Positions 45,061 through 57,839 of a DNA stretch of 64,000 nucleotides are shown here, piece after piece (within the stretch, counting starts at the first letter, position 1; every line of letters begins with the position of its first letter). Source of the stretch: Sambucus nigra (Eukaryota; Streptophyta; Magnoliopsida; Dipsacales; Adoxaceae). Under the pieces are notes generated by a model, which saw nothing but the letters and a program-made list of their open reading frames with translations, had not been told where the DNA came from and ran no database searches. The DNA lies in assembly GCA_949130495.1 (NCBI GenBank), contig OX422223.1:74584751-74648750 (forward strand), read 5' to 3'. The position numbers were made by a program, and so were the translations under genes.

Positions 45061-46940
45061 GTCACACATTTTTATTTATTATTATAATCTGATTTAATTT
45101 ATTTGAGATAAAGATAATTTGATTTTTGACTCTAACTAGTTACACCCTCTAAGTTGAACTTTTGTGTGTTCACTTTATTTAGTTGGGTTTAATTAGTGTG
45201 TAGTCTTTATATCACATCTTTATTTATTTAAATTTTATTTTAGTTAAACCCATCCTATTTTAGTGAGTCGAGTGCTACACTCTTTATCTCGTACTCATTT
45301 GACTTGGATTGGACCATTTGACTCCTACACTTTTTATTGCCTAAGTTGAATACTTTTTGTTGTATTCTTTTATAACTTAAGGTAGTGTTTATGTGTGTAT
45401 GAGTATTTGATCCAACCCTTGTCGTAGTATTGGTTTATACTAAAATTGGAATTTAATATTTGTAATCTTATTTTATTCATTTTAATTAAGTCCCAATTTA
45501 TATGAGCTAAGTGCTACACTTATTTATCTTTTGCTCATTTTACTTGGACTTAATATTTTTAGCATAACACCTATTTAAATTGATTCATATTATATTTGGT
45601 GTTAGGTTAATTTTTATCTTAGTTGCGCGACACAATTGTTGGAATTTTATTTGTGGTAATTTGTGCCAACTAATTTGTTTTTAGAATTAATCTTTACTTG
45701 AATATTAAATATTAAGGAAGACCTTACTTGTGTCTTGGGACTTAATATTAAGCATTCTTTTTAGTATTGATTAATTCAATATTGTCTTACCTTTCAATTA
45801 GTCCTTGATTGGTAATTTGTCTTGTCAATTAAAATAGATTTAAACCTTGGTTGTTTGGTCTAGTTTTAAATAAGATAATTTTTGTTGTTTTGATTAAAAC
45901 AATATCTATTATTATATTTGTGTATTGCACAACTTCACGGGGTCTCGGGTTTGAGTGTGTCGTTGTGCTTGTGTTGTGAGTGAGTGATAGTCTCTATTAC
46001 CGGGGTGTTATTGGGTTGACTGATTTTCAGTCAAGTTGGGTTGTTTTAGACTAGGCTGGGTGTACGGGTTTGTATTTGCTTAGTTTAATTCATTGTGGAC
46101 TTGGAGGGCTGTAATCTGTAACCTGTAATCGGTAATAGTGGACTTGAGTGCGCGGGCTGTCCTGGGACTAGGGACATGGGGTTTACCACTAAGGTGGGTT
46201 CCTCGATAACATATATTGTGTCACACTCTACTTTTCCTCATCTCATTCTTAAAGGGAATTATTCTTTACTTCTAGCATCATCACCTTTTACTTACTAGTG
46301 TGCTCGAGTGTTTTCTCACTTAAAATTTATAATAGATTTTGCATCAAAGATTAAAAGAGTTGGAGATTTTTTAATTTACCTAATACGCATTAGCAAGTAC
46401 CCCTTGGTTCTTTCTAGTGTGGCCCTTGGTACCTTTTTCACATGCATCATGAGTAAATTAATAATGTTGAATTAAATTATTATCCATGTGGTTATATTTT
46501 ATCCATGTTTTAGATTATTGACCTAATTTCAATATTAAGACGTAATATTGTCGATTTTTTTGGTACACTTGGGGAATGAGTTTAGAGTAGAAGGTTATTC
46601 TCATTGTGTCACATTACACATTATGCTACACATATTTTCTTTCATGTTTTGGGCAGGGTTGAGCCCCCTTTAAAATTTGTTAGTTATAGTCAGACACGTC
46701 ATAGATGAACGCCTTGCTTATTTATATTTTCTTTTTTTAATTTATTCTCTGGGAATATTATATTCTCTTATAGTTGGGTGATAAATCGTAACTTAAGACG
46801 TCTTATATTATATTAATGTGTCATTGTGCTTGTGGTATTATTATTTTATATTTGGCAACTTAGTGTATGCAGCGTCACATAGCCAAATTATAGCGTTGAT
46901 TTTATATTAATACCTTTGGTTGTAATTTGGGATGTGATGG
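45061..46940. other. Non-coding stretch, possible LTR tail
   Basis: AT-rich sequence with no frame of note, ending just before a tRNA-iMet primer-binding site. That position suggests that at least its 3' part is the end of an LTR, but no second LTR is seen. Confidence 0.35.
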
Positions 46941-47293
46941 GCTTGGTATCAGAGCCTAGGTTCCTTGTAGCGTTGTTGAATTATCATTTTGAGTTATTTT
47001 TCCAGGGACTATTGTTGTCTTAGCAATTGATACGTTGTTAATTCATAGTTATTGTTACGTGCAGGGACTTGTGGATTTAGTCATGTGGGATGACAATGTG
47101 ATCCATACAACACTTAGTCTTCACCTTCGGAATACAGATGCTTACTTTAACCTTATAGGGTGGCAGGCTGAATGGAGGGTATTTTTGGATGCCCTTATGG
47201 TAGATAATACTTAGGTGTACTATATACCTGAGATGCATCATGCGTTGGTATATCACTGTGTCATGTTTAGAAATACAGTTGGGGCTAAAGGGA
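46941..47293 (+). mobile_element. Start of an LTR-retrotransposon interior (primer-binding site and short remnant)
   Basis: Tggtatcagagc at 46944-46955, continuing ctaggtt, is a tRNA-iMet primer-binding site of the kind seen in plant Gypsy chromoviruses. Broken coding sequence follows (for example WQAEWRVFLDALMV near 47160). The remnant stops where the Copia LTR begins at about 47294, so it was probably cut by that insertion or a deletion. Confidence 0.5.
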
Positions 47294-48497
47294 GTATTTT
47301 ATCTTAGAATACACACACAAAGATTCAACTTTTTAATCAAAATTTATCTTATTAATAATTATGTGTGGATGCAAACTCACGTCCAAATTAAAATGAAATC
47401 CAACCCACACAATCAAACCAAGCATATGAAGAATTGAGGAAAAATCCCTTTTGAGTAAAACCTATATTCAACACTATAAAAAGTTTGATAGAATCGAAGA
47501 CATACACAATATTTAGAGCTCCACTAAGTATAATGCATGGGTCTTCAAGTATTTAACAGATACGGCACTGTCCAGCACCATCCACAAAAGTAACTCTTTA
47601 CTCGGTATCCACTGATTAGCCTCAGGAGTATGTCATCCTTTCTTCTTCAGGCATAAAGCCTCGGCTCCACAAATCAATAGTAAAATAAACTCTACAAGGG
47701 TTTGATATAGTATTTGAAAACTAGGGTTTGGAACTCAATAAATCATTCTAGGGGATGAATGATTTGGAAAAGGAAATCTTATTTCATAAAAAGAAAGAGA
47801 TGAACACTTTTAGAACCGATATGGGGATTTTGTTTTAGCTAAAGGTCTTGAGAAAAACTATTCACAAAAGGTTTTTTTTTTATAAAAGAAATGAATTTTG
47901 AGGCGGCGTTCTCGTCCGAACGAAAATGAGATCTCATTTGAACGAAAACTATAGTTTCGCTCTAACAAGGTGAAGTATCATTAAAATAAAATGCATGTTT
48001 CGTTTGATCATCCTTCCAAGGAGAGTTGTTCTGTTAAACAGAGACTATCTCGTTAGATGTTCATTAAAAGTTGGTTCGAACGAGTTAAACACTTCGCTCC
48101 AACGAGATTTAATCTCTTCAAACACTTCGTTCCAACGAGATTTAATATCATTCGAAAGAGAACAAGATCTTATTTTATAACGAGATTGAAATATCGTTCC
48201 AATGAACTAAAATTAAAAAAAAATCAAAATATTTTTATAAAAAATGCATCGAGTAAAAAACAAACATCTCATAATAATTTGACCCAGTCAAATCAAAGCC
48301 ACAAGTTCGTATACCTCCTCCATAAAGTGTTCGTGACTATTCCAACAACTTGAATCTCGACCACAATACTCGGTCACTAACACGTCTTCAAATGATCGTG
48401 GAGGCAAATGCAGATGTAGTGTTCGAGTTGTAGAGACGGTTTGTAATGGGATACGCCAAATTAACTAAGTCATAAGCAATTTAATCTCACTCTTACA
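47294..48497 (-). repeat. 3' LTR of Copia copy 1
   Basis: The right edge is ctcttaca, followed on the minus strand by an AAGTGGAGAGATT polypurine tract. The left edge is inferred by alignment to copy 2 (gtacacacgcaa / atacacacacaa). It is rich in tcgttc(g/c)aacga palindromes between 47900 and 48200. Confidence 0.7.
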
Positions 48498-48511
48498 AAT
48501 CTCTCCACTTG

Positions 48512-50039
48512 GATATTCCGGTACAAAATAAAAAGTCAAAGACCAAATTACAATAAAACCCTCAAGGAAATTCTAATGTCCTCCCAAACCCAAAAATGGA
48601 ACGACATTTGGAGACTTTGTCTTCAACTGAAATTCTTCATCTTGTTTAGTTCGTGAAATAAATATCAAAGTGGAAGAGACCTACACACATGAAACAAAAG
48701 ACACCGTGACAAGTACAAGTTTAAAGAAAAGAATAAACTAATAAACTCCCCCTCAATGTGTTCTCTCCCTTTTTGTCCGTAAGAGACAAAGGGTTATAAA
48801 CTAATCATGGAAAGTAAGCACCACCCAAATCCAATAGAAATATCACAATGATAATCAATTATGCATACGAGATGAAATTTCGAAGAGGCATACCAACTAT
48901 TTTTGCAAAGTTTTCAAATTTTTTAAGTATAACAAGAAGGTATAAAAGGTATAAATACAACACATCATGGAATAACACTAAAATATCCGAATCGTGAAAG
49001 CAAAATGAAATTGTGAGAACATTCTCTATGGGCAAATCAACAAAGGTATTCATGACATAGGTGCATGAAGTCATGATATACTTCTTAAAAAGAACTCATT
49101 CTCAACCTTAGGAGTAAAAATATTGAGCTTAATTGAAATTGACTTGACTTATGCAACATGCCATGAATTTAAATTATTCTCAAATTAATAACGCTTAATT
49201 ATTTAATGATTTTAAAGAGAGTCCGTTGTGTAAACCCATTGATCTTCTACTTTATAACACACTCAAAATCTCACATATAGAAGAATTCACTCTCAATTTT
49301 GAAGATATCATAATGCTCATATGTAGAGAATCATCAATGTAGTAAAGAAAATGGCATTGACACTTTTATTTTTGTGTGTCGTTAATCTTTTTGGCTCTTT
49401 TTGCAAAATGTGTCTTTTAACACAGAGTATTTTACTCTTTCGTAGTTCCTTTCCATTGCTGAACATATAATAATTTTTTTCAGAAAAAGAAATCTGAGTA
49501 ATGGTTCTTACAAGCACAACTTATCTTTATTTACATTTGTTTCATTATTAAGCATGACTGAGACAAGAACACCATATTTGACATATGATAAGTAAGCACA
49601 ATGTTGAAAAAAAAAGTCCATGGAAGTGTGCAATAAAGGTGATAAAGAGTCTAGCATGAAGAAAGTGATCATCAATGATCAATGAAATTCTAGCCACACA
49701 TTATTAGGCACACTAAAGAAATGAAGCCATGTCTCAAAACAACATGAAAAAGTCACATGAACGAATGGAATGTAGTGGGGATCCGAATATCTTAAATGTA
49801 CATCCGTACAAGGTGAAAAACGAAAATCTAAAAATATTTTTACCTTTTTCAAAAATAATCTTTTGGGGGAAATTTTCAAACATTTTCTTATAAATCAAAA
49901 ATCTTTTTAGATTTTTTAAAGATTTTTACTAAAATAAAAGAAAATAAATACAATCTAGAAAAATATATGAACATGATAGTCACCTTATAATAGACAAAGT
50001 GGCCGAACTTAATCAAGAATACAAATACCTAAAGATTTC
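48512..50039 (-). other. 1.5-kb gap between pol and the 3' LTR of Copia copy 1
   Basis: SIRE/Maximus elements often carry an env-like ORF in this position. Here only short broken frames remain (for example 48859-49074 and 49317-49517), and I recognise none. A matching gap exists in copy 2 (56260-57840). Confidence 0.5.
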
Positions 50040-53000
50040 TTAATATTCTCGAATCTCACTGTATCTTAAGGTTTCGTGAAAGTATCGGCTAATTGACGTT
50101 CTCATAAAGCTAAAAAACACAACCTGCATCTCAACGAGATCACGAATAAAATGCTCACGTATCCTAATGTGCTTTGTGAGAGAATGTTGGACCGGACTAT
50201 GGGATATATGAATTGTACTCGTATTATTACATGAAATAATCATTATGTAATGGGAAATCCCATAATTTTCCAACATTTGCTTCATCCATAAGAGTTGCAT
50301 GCAACAACTCCTGACGGCGATGTACTCGGCCTCTGCCATGGACAATGAAATGGAGTTTTTCTTCTTGCTTGTCCAACAAACAAGAGCACTCCCAAAGTAA
50401 AAACACCCTCCTAAGGTGCTATTATAACCATCAACATCCTCGGTCCAATTAGCATCCGAATAGGCAGTCAAATGGTGGTCAACATAAAAGGAATACCAAA
50501 TACCATAGGAAAGAGTTTCACTCGCGTATTTGATGATACTTTTAAGTTCAAACAAGTGAGACTCTTTCTGGTATGCTTGGTAACGTGCACAGAATCCAAC
50601 GCTAGAGGCAATGTCAAAACGACTAGAGGTCAAGCAGAGAAGACTACAGATCATGATCCTATAAAGAGTTTGCTCTACATCCTTGCCTAAAGTGTCTTTG
50701 CTAAGCTTAGTCAATGTACTCATAGGGGTACGTGAGTGCTTAGTAGAGTCTAAGCCAAATTTCTTCATTAGATCCCTAATATATTTAGATTGAGATATTA
50801 ATATTCCATTCTCAAGTTAGCACACTTGGAGACCTAAGAAGAACGTAATTTCACTAACAATGCTTATCTCAAACTCAATCTTTATCTTCTCCTGAAACGT
50901 GTGAGTATGTCGGGAGCACGTGGATCCATAACTATGTTGTCCACATAGACTTCGACAACCAATATAACACCACTCTCTCTCTCTCCTCACAAACAACGTC
51001 TAATCCACTACCCCCGTCTTGAATCCACGAGCTAAAGAGATAAGAAGTGAACCTCTCGTACCAAGCACATGGTGCTTGCTTCAAATTATACAAGGAATTC
51101 TTAAGATAAAAGATGTGTCACGGGTGCTTGGGGTATTTGAAGCCTTTTGGTTACTCCACGTAAACTTCCTCCTGTAGAATGTCGTTAAGGAAGACACTCT
51201 TAAGATATATTTGATATAACTTCAAGTGTAGATGACATGTTATGGAGAGTAATAGGCGGATGGACTCAAGCCTAACAATATAATTTATCGTCAAAGTCGA
51301 CATCCTCCATTTATGTGTAACCTTGAGCGACAACCTAGCCTTATTGTGAACTATGGTACCATATGTAATACCCCGTAATTTTGAGGACTTTATTTATGAA
51401 TATGGTATGTAATTTTAATGATATTATTATTTTATTAATCGGGATATTGATATTAACATTATACTTATTTTTATTTGAAATGAATCGAATATTTAAATTC
51501 AAATTTAATTGCCTTTTGGACATTTTATAATGGTTTAAATATATAAACTAGAAAATTTTGAATTAAAGGGTAATATAGTAATATGTGTTAGCTTAGTCTA
51601 CAAGATAGGGTTTGAGAGAGGGATTATAGAAGGAATATTGTGGGTGATTATAAGGAAAGGGAGATGAAAAAAAAAGGCCAAAAATAAAATTTAAAGAGGC
51701 AAAAACGAGTGGAATGAGAAGAACCAATTTGGAATGTTTAGATCTTCTTTTTGAGTGCATTCGAATGAGATTTGAAAAAAACTCAAAACATATACCTGAA
51801 TCAATTTTTCGTGTAGAATCCAAATATGAAGTCAGATTGGCGATTCAAATAATTTTTGGATCTGATTTTTCTGGATTTTTAAAATAGGCCTATTTGAGGT
51901 TATCTCGTGTTGGAGCTAGAACATAATTTGATTATTTTTGTGAGAGGAACGTGATGGTGCGGTCAGATTTTAAGGATGATTTTTATATGACGATTCATGC
52001 AATGATTTTGAGGTATGAGGTTTTACACAATATGCTCCTTAATCTCGCGAGTGTTATTCCCTTTGAATTCATGTGATTATTGAACTCATATTTGAATTGT
52101 TAAATTCATTGAAATCTGAAAAAATAATTGTTGGAATTATTTTGATTCATGTGGTATCATTATATTCTTATTGAGGACGTTGTCATGAGATTTTAATATG
52201 GCACGGACGTTGGGCACTCGCCAAAATTCTTGCTTCCAAGGGCTATGACTTGATAAAGCATATGCGGATGGGGTGAGGCCTGGTGACCTGGTTAATGTGT
52301 TGTTGAGAAATTTATTGATAAAATGCTTTTGAGATTTGCATTTGATATGAATATTCGTATTCGTATTGTTGCGCTTTATTCATCGCTAACATATTATTGT
52401 TGAGCATCTTTCCTATCGTATTGTGTACTTCCCCATATTTTCTTTTAGTTGGCAGGTTAACGTTGAACACTATGGACCAATTGGGATGATTTTAGCGTGG
52501 ATTATTTGGAATTTTTTTTAATACAAGATTAGAAGACTTGTATTTATTTATTTTGATGTATAGAGTATTGGAGATTTATTTTATTTCGAGTTAGTTAGTT
52601 ATTTTATTTCGAAAGATATGTTGTATTTTATTTGAAGAAATTTGAGATTAGTGGATTTATATTATTGTGGGATTCTTTTAGATGCTCTATACCTTGCTAT
52701 TTGCGGATTTCGTTAGTTTTATCGATAGTGGCGCTCCGCTCTGCTCTCCCCGGGCGGGCGGGGTGTTACACCATTATCATCCATCTTATTCTTATAAATA
52801 TGCTTAGTACCTATCGCATTAGTCTCGCTAGGTCGAGGGATTAACTCTCAGACATCGTTCTTGAAAAACTGAAGCAAATATTTTTGCATAATGGATATCC
52901 AATGCCCATCCTGATGTACTTCTTTCTCATTCTTGGGCTCGACTAAGGAGGTGTCGCAAAAGTAGCTAACCACATTCTCAAGTTGAGCGCGAGTTTTGAC

Positions 53001-53400
53001 ACCTAGTGTGGGATTACCAAGTATAGAATAAAGGTCATGACTCTTTCGAACCCAAGAGGGTGGATCCTTCAAATTAAGAGTGGGGTCTATCGGGGTAGTA
53101 ATATGAACAATATGATCATCATCGGGGGTGGGGGGTTGCATCGTCCTCACACTTGGGGTTAGGGTTAATAGACGTCGGTGGCTCATCATCTTTAATTGTG
53201 ATATTTATTGACTCCATAACCTTAGATATTTCAAGGTTAAGCACTTTATATGCCCTACTTGACGATGAATAGCTTAAAAATATCCCTTGATCTCTTCGGG
53301 AGTTGAATTTCCTAATTGCTTTCTATCTCTCAAAATGTAGTAAGGACTCCCAAAGACACGAAAATACGATAGGTTGAGTTTTTTCCTTATTCACAACTCA
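50040..53400 (-). pseudogene. Copia pol remnant, copy 1 (integrase tail, RT, RNase H)
   Basis: The best frame, 50040-50768, carries the end of reverse transcriptase (TLYRIMICSLLCLTSSRFDI) and an RNase H of SIRE type (AYSDANWTED, then STLGGCFYFGSALVCWTSKK, then SMAEAEYIAV). A piece at 51151-51333 has KSVFLNDILQEEVYVE, the start of the RT palm. The frame at 52848-53189 holds the linker and 'GVKTRAQLENVVSYF...EPKNEKEVHQDGHWI'. The 51364-52770 region is a solo LTR and not part of the gene. Many frameshifts make it non-functional. Confidence 0.8.
51364..52770. mobile_element. Solo LTR inserted in Copia copy 1
   Basis: It begins TGTAATACCCCG and ends GGGGTGTTACA, matching termini of plant Gypsy (chromovirus-type) LTRs, and contains no interior genes. 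The flanks are ccata (51359-51363) and ccatt (52771-52775), an imperfect 5-bp target duplication. The second Copia copy has the uninterrupted site (ccatt at 59052-59056). The short frame 51593-51823 is LTR sequence. Confidence 0.8.
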
Positions 53401-53607
53401 TATGGAATGTATAATGCCTGTGGATGAATATATACCTCATTCACCATATGGCATGCAGTATTAACTGCCTCCACCCTAAAACGTCTAGGCACGTTTCTCC
53501 CGAGAAGCATGGATCAAACCATCTCTTGTATTATGTGGTTCTTCCTCTCAATAATTCCATTTTATTGAGGAGTGCGTACGACAGAAAACTCGTGTTTGAT
53601 TCCCATC

Positions 53608-53799
53608 TAAAACCCCGTGTTTTTATAATTTGGAATTTAATCAATTCTAGCAATTTTAAATTACACGAGTACAGTAGTTTAATTAAAATAAAATATTGAA
53701 AATTTAATAGATATTAATTTGTGGGAATAAGATTAATATTTAAGTGTTAAATTTACTAAGTGTGTATAGTAAATAAAATACATGACGAGTTGTCTCTTT
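53608..53799. other. Junction segment between two Copia remnants
   Basis: Similarity to Copia copy 2 stops here. The segment begins taaaaccccgtgtttttata, vaguely like the LTR start at 51364, and is otherwise unclassified. Confidence 0.35.
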
Positions 53800-54610
53800 A
53801 TATCTTAAACTAAATATATGAATGATTTGGTTAAGAAATTTGGTTTACACAATACGAAATAACACGAACTCCCATGAGCACCATTTTTAAGATATCTAAA
53901 GATGACACTAGGAAAAATGTTGATCCAACTTTATATAGAAGCATGATAGGAAGATTTCTATATTTAATTGCATCTAGATATGATATTATGTACGTTTTAT
54001 GTGTTTGTTCACATTATCGATGTTCTCTGAAAGAGTCCCATTTATCGTGTGTTATATGTATCATTAAGTGTGTTATATGTATCATTAAGTATGTTAATGG
54101 CACACTAGAATATGGTATTTGTTATACTAAGAATACATCCATCACTATAGTTAGATACATTGATGCTGACTAGGCAGGATGCTCCGATGATATGAAGATT
54201 ACCTCTGGTGCTTGTTACTAGGTAGGGAACAACCTGGATGGTTGGAGCAGTAAGAAATAAAATTGCATCTCTTTTTCAAATGTTAAGTTTGAATATATAA
54301 TTGTTGATAGCTATTGAGCTCAATGATTATGGATCCAACAAATGTTTAGTGACTATAGTATTATTGAGAATCAATTGACCTTATTATGTGATTATCGGAG
54401 TGACTTTAATACATCTAAAAATCATGTACAACACTCTAGAACTAAGCACATTACAACCAGACATCACTTCATTCATGATTTAATTAAATGTAAATAACTA
54501 CTTATCGAATATTTTCAAACTGAGAAGCAATTAGAAGACTTCTTTAGTAAGCCCCTTGATAATAGCATATTCGAATCTCTAAAAAATCCATTGGGATGAT
54601 AGTTCTAGAT
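53800..54610 (+). pseudogene. Copia RT/RNase H fragment on the + strand
   Basis: The frame at 53874-54173 reads MSTIFKISKDDTRKNVDPTL, then YRSMIGRFLYLIASRYDIMY, then VNGTLEYGICYTKN and RYIDAD before a stop. Broken RNase H follows (TSGACY, SKK) and ends near LEDFFSKPLDNS at about 54550. This is the C-terminal pol of a Copia element opposite in orientation to its neighbours. A 25-base segment around tgtgttatatgtatcattaa is duplicated near 54050. Confidence 0.75.
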
Positions 54611-55099
54611 TAATTTTCTCCTTATTTTGTCATATCCTCTTGTCTATATCATGCACGTAATTTGTCTATGAGGATTTAGGGTACGGACATTTCATAAATG
54701 AAAAAAGACGCCTCCAGGAATCAATTAATATGAGCCATTGCTATGATTTGATTGGTAGTTATTCTTGTTGTATAATCTATCTTCTTTATTTACCCGTATT
54801 CTATTTTAGACAAAATAGGGGATAAAGGTTGAGTTCATTTTGGGATTTGACTATAGATTTAAAATTCAAATTCGACTAACACACTATATTGTGAGTATAT
54901 TCATCCAGGCATTGAGTATCATTCTTTCCACATCTAGGGAATTGGTGTGTATTTTAGTCGAGTTATGTATAATTTTATTCCTTTTATTTTCGGTTCTAGG
55001 ATGGGAAAAGGGTAGTTAGAATTTGAATAGCGCTAGGATTTTTTGTTGTCTAAGAGTACCCTTGATGGGGATGAGAATGAGAATTTGTATGGATTTACT
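54611..55099. other. Non-coding stretch after the + strand Copia fragment
   Basis: Probably the 3' non-coding part of that fragment. A gacaaaataggggataaagg stretch near 54810 could be a degenerate polypurine tract. No gene seen. Confidence 0.35.
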
Positions 55100-56244
55100 T
55101 GTATTTTAAGGTACACACGCAAATTCACTTTTTAAATAAATTTTATCTTGATTTAATTTAGTGAACACCCAATTTGTATTATGAAGTCAAATTCCAAACC
55201 ACATAAATAAGAAAAAGAAGAAAATTGAGGAAAAATATCTTTCGGAAAAACCCTTTAATTTTAGCACTATATTAGGATTGACAGACACTAGATGACTTAT
55301 AGCCTACATAGGTTCACTAAGTATAAATCGTATCTTTTTCAATCTTCTAAAAAATACGGCACAGTCTAACATTGCCCACAATAAGCTTGGGATCCATTGA
55401 TCAGTCTCAGGAATCTTTAATTAACAGAAAACCTCTACAAGAGGTACTCGAGCATGGATTGTGTTCTAGTTGATTTGGAAAAGTAAACCTCAAAGATCAA
55501 AGGGGTTTGAATGAAAAAATGGTAGAGTTTGATAATAAAAAGATCTTTAAAAAGGCTTACCCAAGAGTGTAATGTCATATCTCTATTTATAGGAAAAGTT
55601 GTTACAAAGAGATAGGAATTAGAGATTTGGATAAGATTTATTTAAAAAATAAAAACTCGCATGCTCGTTCAAACTAGCTGATACCTCATTCGAATGTCGT
55701 ACCCTATCTCGTTCAGACAGGCTTCCAACAAAACTTCTAACAACATTCCATAGCTAGCCAAAAGGCGTAGCTTCAGATCTCATTTAAATGAGGAAACTCG
55801 TTATAACAATATACCTAATATCATTCAAACATGATCTAATAAAACTTTGACCGACATTCCAGAACAAATAAAAGAGGCGACTTTCTAGATTTGGTTCGAA
55901 CGAAGGAACCTCGTTCTAATGACACTATGTAACTTGTTCGAATGATGTTCCAAACTCGTTCTAACGAGTTAGCGATTTAAAAAAAAACTTTAAAACTCCT
56001 TTAAACATTTTGAAAACTTTTAATGCAAACTATAATTTTAGAAAAATTCAAGGATAATTAAAGACTTTACTAAAAACTCTTAATATTACTTCTGAATGTT
56101 GTTGTGACAAACGATCTTCAATATTCCAAATGTCATCTACTTCTTATCTTCAAATCCGTGGAAGTAGTCATGAAGGTGAAGTGGGGTGTAAAGGGATGAC
56201 CCAAATAAAAACTAAATTGAGAAATTATAAAACTTGTTCTTACA
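55100..56244 (-). repeat. 3' LTR of Copia copy 2
   Basis: It runs from tgtattttaaggtacacac to tcttaca and shares block order with 47294-48497, including tcgttc(g/t)aacga palindromes at about 55670-55980. Confidence 0.7.
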
Positions 56245-57839
56245 AATTTCTACCTATGCTTATTCCAGTACAAAACACAAACCGAAGCCAAATTGACCCT
56301 TCAGACTAATACAATTAATGTCCTCCCAAGTCATGAAATGGAAATGCATCAATGTATGAGTCTTCAACTGAATAGTCTTCATCTTATGCAGTCCATGAAA
56401 TCATCATCAAGACGGAAGTGACCTATACACATGATATAAAAGAAATACTGTGATGCGTACAACTTTAAAAAATAAATAAACTCCCCATCAATTTGTTATC
56501 TCCTTTTTTATTCGTAATAGATAAAGGATTAGAAACAAACATGAAAATGTTAGCATCACCCGAAGAAGCAAAGATAGCATCAGAATGATAATCATTGAAT
56601 AACATGTGATGAAATTCCAATAGCCATACCAACCATTTTTTAATTTTTTTTTAATTTTTCAGAAGATATAAAATTTGCAAATATAAAAAACCATGCGATA
56701 TCACTAAAATATTCGAATTGTGAAAATGAAAAAGAAATTTTGTGAACATTTTTCATAAGAAAATCAACATAAGCATTAATAACATAGGTACACGAAGTCA
56801 TGAGACAATTCTAAAGAAATAACTCAAATTCAACCTTAGATGTAAAATGTTGAACTTAAATGACATTGATTCGACTTATGCAATATGCCATAAATTTCAA
56901 CGATTCTCAAAACAATAATGTCAAACTATTTAATTATTTTTAAGAGAGTCCGATGTGCAGACCCATTGGTCTTATACTTTACAACACCTTCAAAATCTCA
57001 CATATATAAGAAATGACTCTCAAGTATTTTTAAGATATCATAATGCTCATATATAGCGAAGCGTCAATGAATTTAAAAAAATAGCCTTGGCACTTCTATA
57101 TTTGTGTGTCTTTAATCTTTTAGGATCTTTTTACAAATGATGGATTTGAACATAAAGAGTAGTTTGCTCTTTCGTAGCCCCTTTCCATTATTTAACATAC
57201 AACAATATTTTATAGGAAAAGAAATTCGGGCAATGGTTCTTACAAGCATGACGTATCTCCTTTTACATTTGGTTTGTTATTAAACACGATTGAGATGAGA
57301 AAACTGTATCGACACATGATAAACAAGTACAATGTTAAAAAGTCCATGCAAATGTGTAATAAAGGTGACAAAGAGCCTAACATGTAGAAATTAATCATCA
57401 ATATTCAACAAAATATTATCCACACATTATTAAGCACACTAACGAAAAAAACCATTTCTCAACGCACTACGAAAAAGTCACTTAAATAGATGGAATGTGG
57501 GGGGGGGGGGGGGGGGGGGTGATTTAAATATCTTAAATGTTCATATATATGAGTTGAAAAACAAAAATACAATTTTTTTTGTCTTTTTCTAAAATTTTAT
57601 CAAAATAAAATCTTTTTCAATTTTTCAAACTTTTTCTTAAAAATCGTAAATCTTTTCGTAATATATCAAAAAGAAAAATATATGAATATAGTAGAAATAC
57701 AATCTAGCAATAGGGATATAATGTATACACATGAGGATCACCTTACAATATATAAAGTACCTGAACTCAATCAACGGAGCAAATACCCAAAGGCTTCCAA
57801 AGATCCTCGAATCTAGGAACATCAAGGTTTCATGAAAAT
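56245..57839 (-). other. Gap between pol and 3' LTR of Copia copy 2, with a poly-G run
   Basis: Homologous to 48512-50039 and without a usable frame. At 57499-57519 there is a run of 21 G, where copy 1 has tagtgggga. The run is therefore an expansion in this copy. Confidence 0.6.

Larger units (their letters stand above)
47294..53607 (-). mobile_element. SIRE-like Copia retrotransposon copy 1, 5'-truncated
   Basis: The 3' LTR lies at 47294-48497 and decayed pol lies further right, all read on the minus strand. The order RNase H, reverse transcriptase, integrase-RT linker and integrase tail matches the second copy at 55100-61562. Sequence similarity to copy 2 stops near 53607, so gag, protease and the 5' LTR are missing. 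A solo LTR (51364-52770) splits it. Confidence 0.8.

Noticed and set aside
51593..51823. 76-codon minus-strand frame
   Set aside because: It lies wholly within the solo LTR and matches no retrotransposon protein.
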